Of a stretch of DNA of 64,000 bases, positions 60,317-64,000 are shown in pieces. Under the pieces are notes generated by a model that saw only the letters and a list, made by a program, of their open reading frames with translations, was not told the DNA's origin and did no database searches. Every line of letters begins with the position of its first letter. The stretch's first letter is position 1. The stretch comes from Ilex aquifolium (Eukaryota; Streptophyta; Magnoliopsida; Aquifoliales; Aquifoliaceae). A program made the translations under genes and the position numbers. Where the stretch lies: contig OX637391.1 of NCBI GenBank assembly GCA_951799425.1, forward strand, positions 9,372,551-9,436,550. The letters run 5' to 3'.

Positions 60317-60689
60317 CACTACAACAAAAAGCATTTTTTGCGACGTTTTTTTTTTGCGACAAATTTTAAATTTGTCGCAAAAAGTTTACTATTAGCGACG
60401 ATTTTATAATTTTGTCGCAAAGTTATATTTTGGAAATTAAAAACGTCGCGAAAAGGCGATTCCCTCCTAATTGTTTTTTGGCGGGAATTCTCAATTTTTT
60501 ACGACAAAAATTTTTCGTTGCAAATAGTTTCGTGTCGTCGCAAAAATAAATAATCTAAAATTTAAATTTCTATTTTGGCATTTATTTGCGACGTTTTTGA
60601 AAAACGTCGCGAAAAGACAATTCCCTCGTAATTGTTTTTTGGCGGGAGAAATGGCGGGAATTGGAAAATTAAATAAAAATAAAAATTTA

Positions 60690-61450
60690 ATTAATTTTTC
60701 GCGACGTTTTTCTTAAATTTTTTACTTAAATAAAAAATTTTAAAAATAACAATTTAATTAATTTTTAGCGAAATTTTTAAAAAACGTCGCCAATAAATTT
60801 TTTACTTAAATAAAAAAATTAAAAATTAACAATATAATTATTTTTTCGCGACGTTTTTAGAAAACTTTGCCAATAATTTTTTTACGTAAATAAAAAAATA
60901 AAAAAATAACAATTTAATTATTTTTTCGCGATGTTTTGAATAAATTTTTTCTGTAAATAAAAAATTAAAAAATTACAATTTAATTAATTTTTTGCGACTT
61001 TTCTAAAAAAACGTCGCTAATAAATTTTTTACTTAAATAAAAAAATTAAGAAATAACAATTTAATTATTTTTTTCGCGACGTTTTTAAAAAATATCGCCA
61101 ATAAATTTTTTACGTAAATAAAAAAAATTAAAAAATAACAATATAATTATTTTTTCGCGACGTTTTTTCAAAACGTCGCCAATAAATTTTTTCTGTAAAT
61201 AAAAAATTAAAAAATAACAATTTAATTAATTTTTTGGGACGGTTTTAAAAAACGTCGCCAATAAATTTTTTACTTAAATAAAAAAATTAAAAAATAACAA
61301 TTTAATTATTTTTTCGCGACGTTTTTAAAAAACGTCATCAATAAATTTTTTCTGTAAATAAAAAAATTAAAAAATATCAATTTAATTAATTTTTTGCGAC
61401 GTTTTTAAAAAACATCGCCAATAAATTTTTTACTTATATAAAAAAATTAA
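60690..61450. repeat. About 80-bp tandem array in CACTA subterminal region
   Basis: The phrase AC(T/G)TAAAT or CTGTAAAT recurs at 60723, 60803, 60883, 60951, 61031, 61112, 61193, 61272, 61352 and (as ACTTATAT) 61432, mostly 79-81 bp apart. Each unit carries a CGCGACGTTTTT / AAAAACGTCGCC inverted pair able to form a short hairpin, then an AT-rich linker with AACAATTTAATTA. A longer flanking block with GGCGATTCCCT and TTGTTTTTTGGCGGGAGAAA occurs both before (about 60600) and after (about 61515) the array. Confidence 0.88.
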
Positions 61451-61762
61451 GTAAAATAAAGTCTAAGTGTCTATTTTGGAATTTTTTGCGACGTTTTTTT
61501 AAAAACATCCCGAAAAGGCGATTCCCTGATAATTGTTTTTTGGCGGGAGAAATGGTGGGAATTGGCAAATTAAATAAAAAAACTATTTAATAAATTTTTC
61601 GCAACGTTTTTAAAAAAACGTCGCACATAAATTTTTTACGTAAGTAAAAAAATTTTAAAATAACAATTTAATTATTTTTTTGCGACGTTTTTTAAAAACG
61701 TCGCAAATAAATTTTTACGTAAATAAAAAATTTAAAAAATAATAATTTAATTAATCCGTAAG

Positions 61763-61784
61763 TCCTCTCTCTCTCTCTCTCTCG

Positions 61785-61822
<38 letters not shown>
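61763..61822. repeat. (CT)n microsatellite
   Basis: About 60 bp of CT repeats with a few interruptions. Confidence 0.9.
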
Positions 61823-61827
<5 letters not shown>

Positions 61828-62567
61828 TGTGTTCCTCTATTTACCCGACTCGACCGCCTCCTATGTCCACCTTCCCCGTTGTTCAACTCCCCCTGTCACA
61901 TAACCAAGTCATGAAATCACCACACGATCCCAACTCCTCAACTGCTCAATGAAATCACGTAAGCCTATCAAATGCTCGATAAAACTCTTCAACTGGTCGA
62001 TGAAATTAACATGTTTAACTAGTATTATAGAAATAAAATGTTAATTATTTGTAACTATTTATTAAGCACTGACATTATTATTGTTTAAAAAATATATTTG
62101 GCGCGAGAAATTGCGGGAATTGAAAATTGTTTACGACAAAATTTTTTTTTTCGTCGTAAAATGTAAATTATAATCACATTTAAAGTTAAAATAAAATAAA
62201 AATATTAAATTACGACGTTTTTATGTTCGTCGCATAATATAATTTTTTAAAAATTCAAAACGACGTTGTTTTGGACATTTTAAAAAAACAAAAAAAAAAA
62301 AAACCTACCTACATACCTACCTACCTAAATCGAGATCCATAGCTTGTCCTTTTTTCCCTCATTCTCACTTTCCCCATCTTTCCCTCTGTGTTTATTTCAG
62401 TAGACACACAGTATTGTCTCTCTCTCTTCCTCGCTATTCTCTCTGTTCCCCTCTCCCTGCGAACCTGATCGTTTTGATTGGGGCTGTGATTAGGGGAAGG
62501 CAGTGGAGGAGAATTTCTTTGGGTTTTTCGAGGTCGGGTGGTTCTAGGGCTAGCTAATTTGGTGGAG

Positions 62568-62970
62568 ATGATTGAGAAATTAGAGGAGGATTTACGGAGA
62601 TTAAGGTTTTGTCGAGGCAGTTTTGCATCTCCACATGAAAGTGCAGACTCTGTATGCTTCTTGTGAGTCTCATATTTTATGTTTTTTTTTAACTTATTAA
62701 ATATTTGCAATGACTTGGTTAAGTTCTTGGGATTAGTGGTTTTTGGTGTCTAATTTCTTGTTCTTTAACTATTCCTCTATGGATTTGGATAACTGCTTTG
62801 TCTTGAGTGTCATTTTGGTAGATGTCGGTATAAAAAGTAGGGGGTTTTCCCTTAATTTTATTTTTTCTTCTTTTTTTCACTTTTTTATTTTGCAGACTGA
62901 ACCAATCCCAAGTGGAAATCTGGTAGAGGTATTGGACAGGCTGTGGGAAGAAGAATTGTGGCAGGGACAG
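62568..62970 (+). other. Possible captured two-exon gene fragment in CACTA element
   Basis: An open stretch 62568-62651 (MIEKLEEDLRRLRFCR, GSFASPHESADS) ends at a GTATGC donor. A second, 62896-62970 (TEPIPSGNLVEVLDRLWEEE, LWQGQ), follows a T-rich tract and TGCAG and ends at a GT. Both are in phase 0 and would join in frame. I do not recognise the family. Capture of a host gene piece is plausible for CACTA elements, but chance or an element-specific gene is possible. Confidence 0.35.
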
Positions 62971-63332
62971 GTTTTGGTGATTTTCTATACCTTTTGTATT
63001 CGATATACATAAACGTGGTATCATGTGAAAAAACATTTGTCGCTCAGTGAAAATATTGTTCATCGTAGAATATTAATTTTAATTATTAAAGTAAAAATAA
63101 AATAAAAATATTAATTCGCGACATTTTTTATAAGTTTGTTGGGAATATTTATTGTGATAATATTTTTTAGCGACATTTTTCTAATTTCGTCGCAGAATTT
63201 AAATTTTGTAATTTTAAATCAAAATTAAAATTTTAACTGCGACGTTTTATTTTTTGTCGCAGAATAGTTTTTTAAAAAACAAAACAATCAAAACGACATC
63301 GTTTTTGGGTCCTAAAAAAATTCTTTTATACC

Positions 63333-63350
63333 CAAAACGACGTCGTTTTG
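63333..63350. promoter_or_regulatory. 18-bp perfect palindrome with ACGT core
   Basis: CAAAACGACGTCGTTTTG is self-complementary, and a near copy (AAAACGACATCGTTTTT) lies about 45 bp upstream. It contains GACGTC, the kind of site bound by plant bZIP factors, but inside a CACTA element it may equally be a transposase-binding motif. Confidence 0.45.
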
Positions 63351-63457
63351 AGTCATCAGACCCATTTCCCTATATTCCCTACCCCAAAAATTTCTTTTTC
63401 CCCAAATTCCCTTCTCAGCACCACACTCTCTCTCGACTCCTCCTCGCCATGTCTCTC

Positions 63458-63482
63458 TTCTCTCTCTCTCTCTCTCTCTCGA
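63458..63482. repeat. (CT)n microsatellite
   Basis: Short CT run. A similar run lies near 63664-63677, next to a copy of the phrase CACTGTGTTCCTCTATTTAC that is also present near 61825. Confidence 0.85.
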
Positions 63483-64000
63483 TTTCTACTGTGCTGCATC
63501 GAGATCGACTGAGAAGCATCCCTCGTTGTTGGAATTGCTAAGCAATTGAAGTCTCAAAGTTCAAAGTTCAGCCCAAAGTTCAGCCCAAGGCAATCGAAGT
63601 CTCAATGTTTAGCCCAAGGCAGTCGGTCTCCCCCTTCTCCTTCCTTCTATTAATCTGTAAGTCCTCTCTCTCTCTCCCTCACTGTGTTCCTCTATTTACC
63701 CGATAACCTTCACAGAGCCAACCAAATCAATAGCTTCATTTATTTTCTTGCCCAAGGCAAAGTCTCTTTCTGAATCGGTGTTGTGCCCAAGGCAAAGTCT
63801 ATTTTTGGGTCTAGGAGAATCTGCTGTTTCGGTCCCAAAATTACTTGCGACAGGTTGTTGATTTTCTGGGTATTGTTGTTTATTTGATATATGCTGGTGT
63901 TTTTGTTTCTCAGTTGGGTTTAATCTTATGGTGGTCTTCATTTCCTTGTAGGTCTGTAACATATTCATTTCATCTTCATTTATTTTCTTGTCAGATTTCA

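Larger units (their letters stand above)
60317..64000 (+). mobile_element. CACTA (En/Spm-like) DNA transposon, left end; runs off window
   Basis: The terminus CACTACAACAAAAAGC fits the CACTA end consensus. It sits inside the chromovirus LTR with TGT directly before it (a 3-bp duplication is expected, but the partner is outside). The subterminal region is packed with GCGACG..CGTCGC inverted motifs, as in other plant CACTA elements, and such motifs return at 62145-62240 and 63115-63350. No matching TTTTGTTGTAGTG right end is seen before 64000, so the element is at least 3.7 kb. No transposase domain was recognised in the part shown. Confidence 0.85.

Noticed and set aside
60690-61450. Regular hairpin repeats resembling CRISPR or a ncRNA cluster
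   Set aside because: The whole 80-bp unit is repeated and it lies in a CACTA subterminal region; there are no spacers and no cas-like genes.
62321-63063. Minus-strand frames of 114-129 codons in the CACTA element
   Set aside because: They are driven by CT-rich and T-rich sequence, with basic low-complexity products and no recognisable domain.

Overview
The window is nuclear DNA of a eudicot plant. The evidence is intron-rich genes with GT-AG borders, plant-specific gene families (a KIN-4 kinesin, an LRR receptor pseudokinase, a DUF579 xylan protein), AT-rich intergenic DNA, and a dense load of plant transposons (Copia, Gypsy, hAT, Mutator-like, CACTA, SINEs). No tRNA, rRNA or CRISPR array was seen.

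Layout: (1) 2.4-10.9 kb, + strand: the 3' part of a KIN-4B/FRA1-like kinesin gene. It is split by two Copia fragments lying head to head, with a hAT MITE inside one of them. (2) 12.6-16.1 kb, - strand: a two-exon LRR receptor-like pseudokinase that looks intact. (3) 16.3-38.2 kb: a transposon-filled spacer with two copies of a 1-kb long-TIR element, a solo Gypsy LTR with target-site duplication, several MITEs with 8-10 bp target duplications, SINEs, a LINE-type RNase H remnant and a gag-only Gypsy element carrying a 78-bp tandem repeat. (4) 38.4-39.3 kb, +: an intact single-exon IRX15-like DUF579 gene. (5) 39.8-45.6 kb: LTR-like sequence and a TIR repeat. (6) 45.7-53.9 kb, +: a 2-oxoglutarate/Fe(II) dioxygenase gene with most exons recognisable but one exon internally deleted and another decayed, and a 1.6-kb Mutator-like element in its last intron. 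(7) 54.4-60.3 kb: a chromodomain Gypsy element, broken, whose 3' LTR is cut by (8) a CACTA element that starts at 60.3 kb and runs off the window. The CACTA element carries a tandem array of about 80 bp with GCGACG/CGTCGC hairpin motifs.

The order kinesin KIN-4B, LRR receptor kinase, IRX15, 2OG dioxygenase matches from memory the Arabidopsis block At3g50240-At3g50230-At3g50220-At3g50210. The window is therefore probably a conserved gene block stretched by transposons. Two genes (receptor kinase, IRX15) look functional here and two (kinesin, dioxygenase) look decayed, as expected of a fractionated duplicate block. I did not find a convincing new biological system. The most unusual items are the gag-only element with its 26-residue repeat, the hairpin tandem array of the CACTA element with a possible captured two-exon fragment, and the layered insertions in the kinesin gene.
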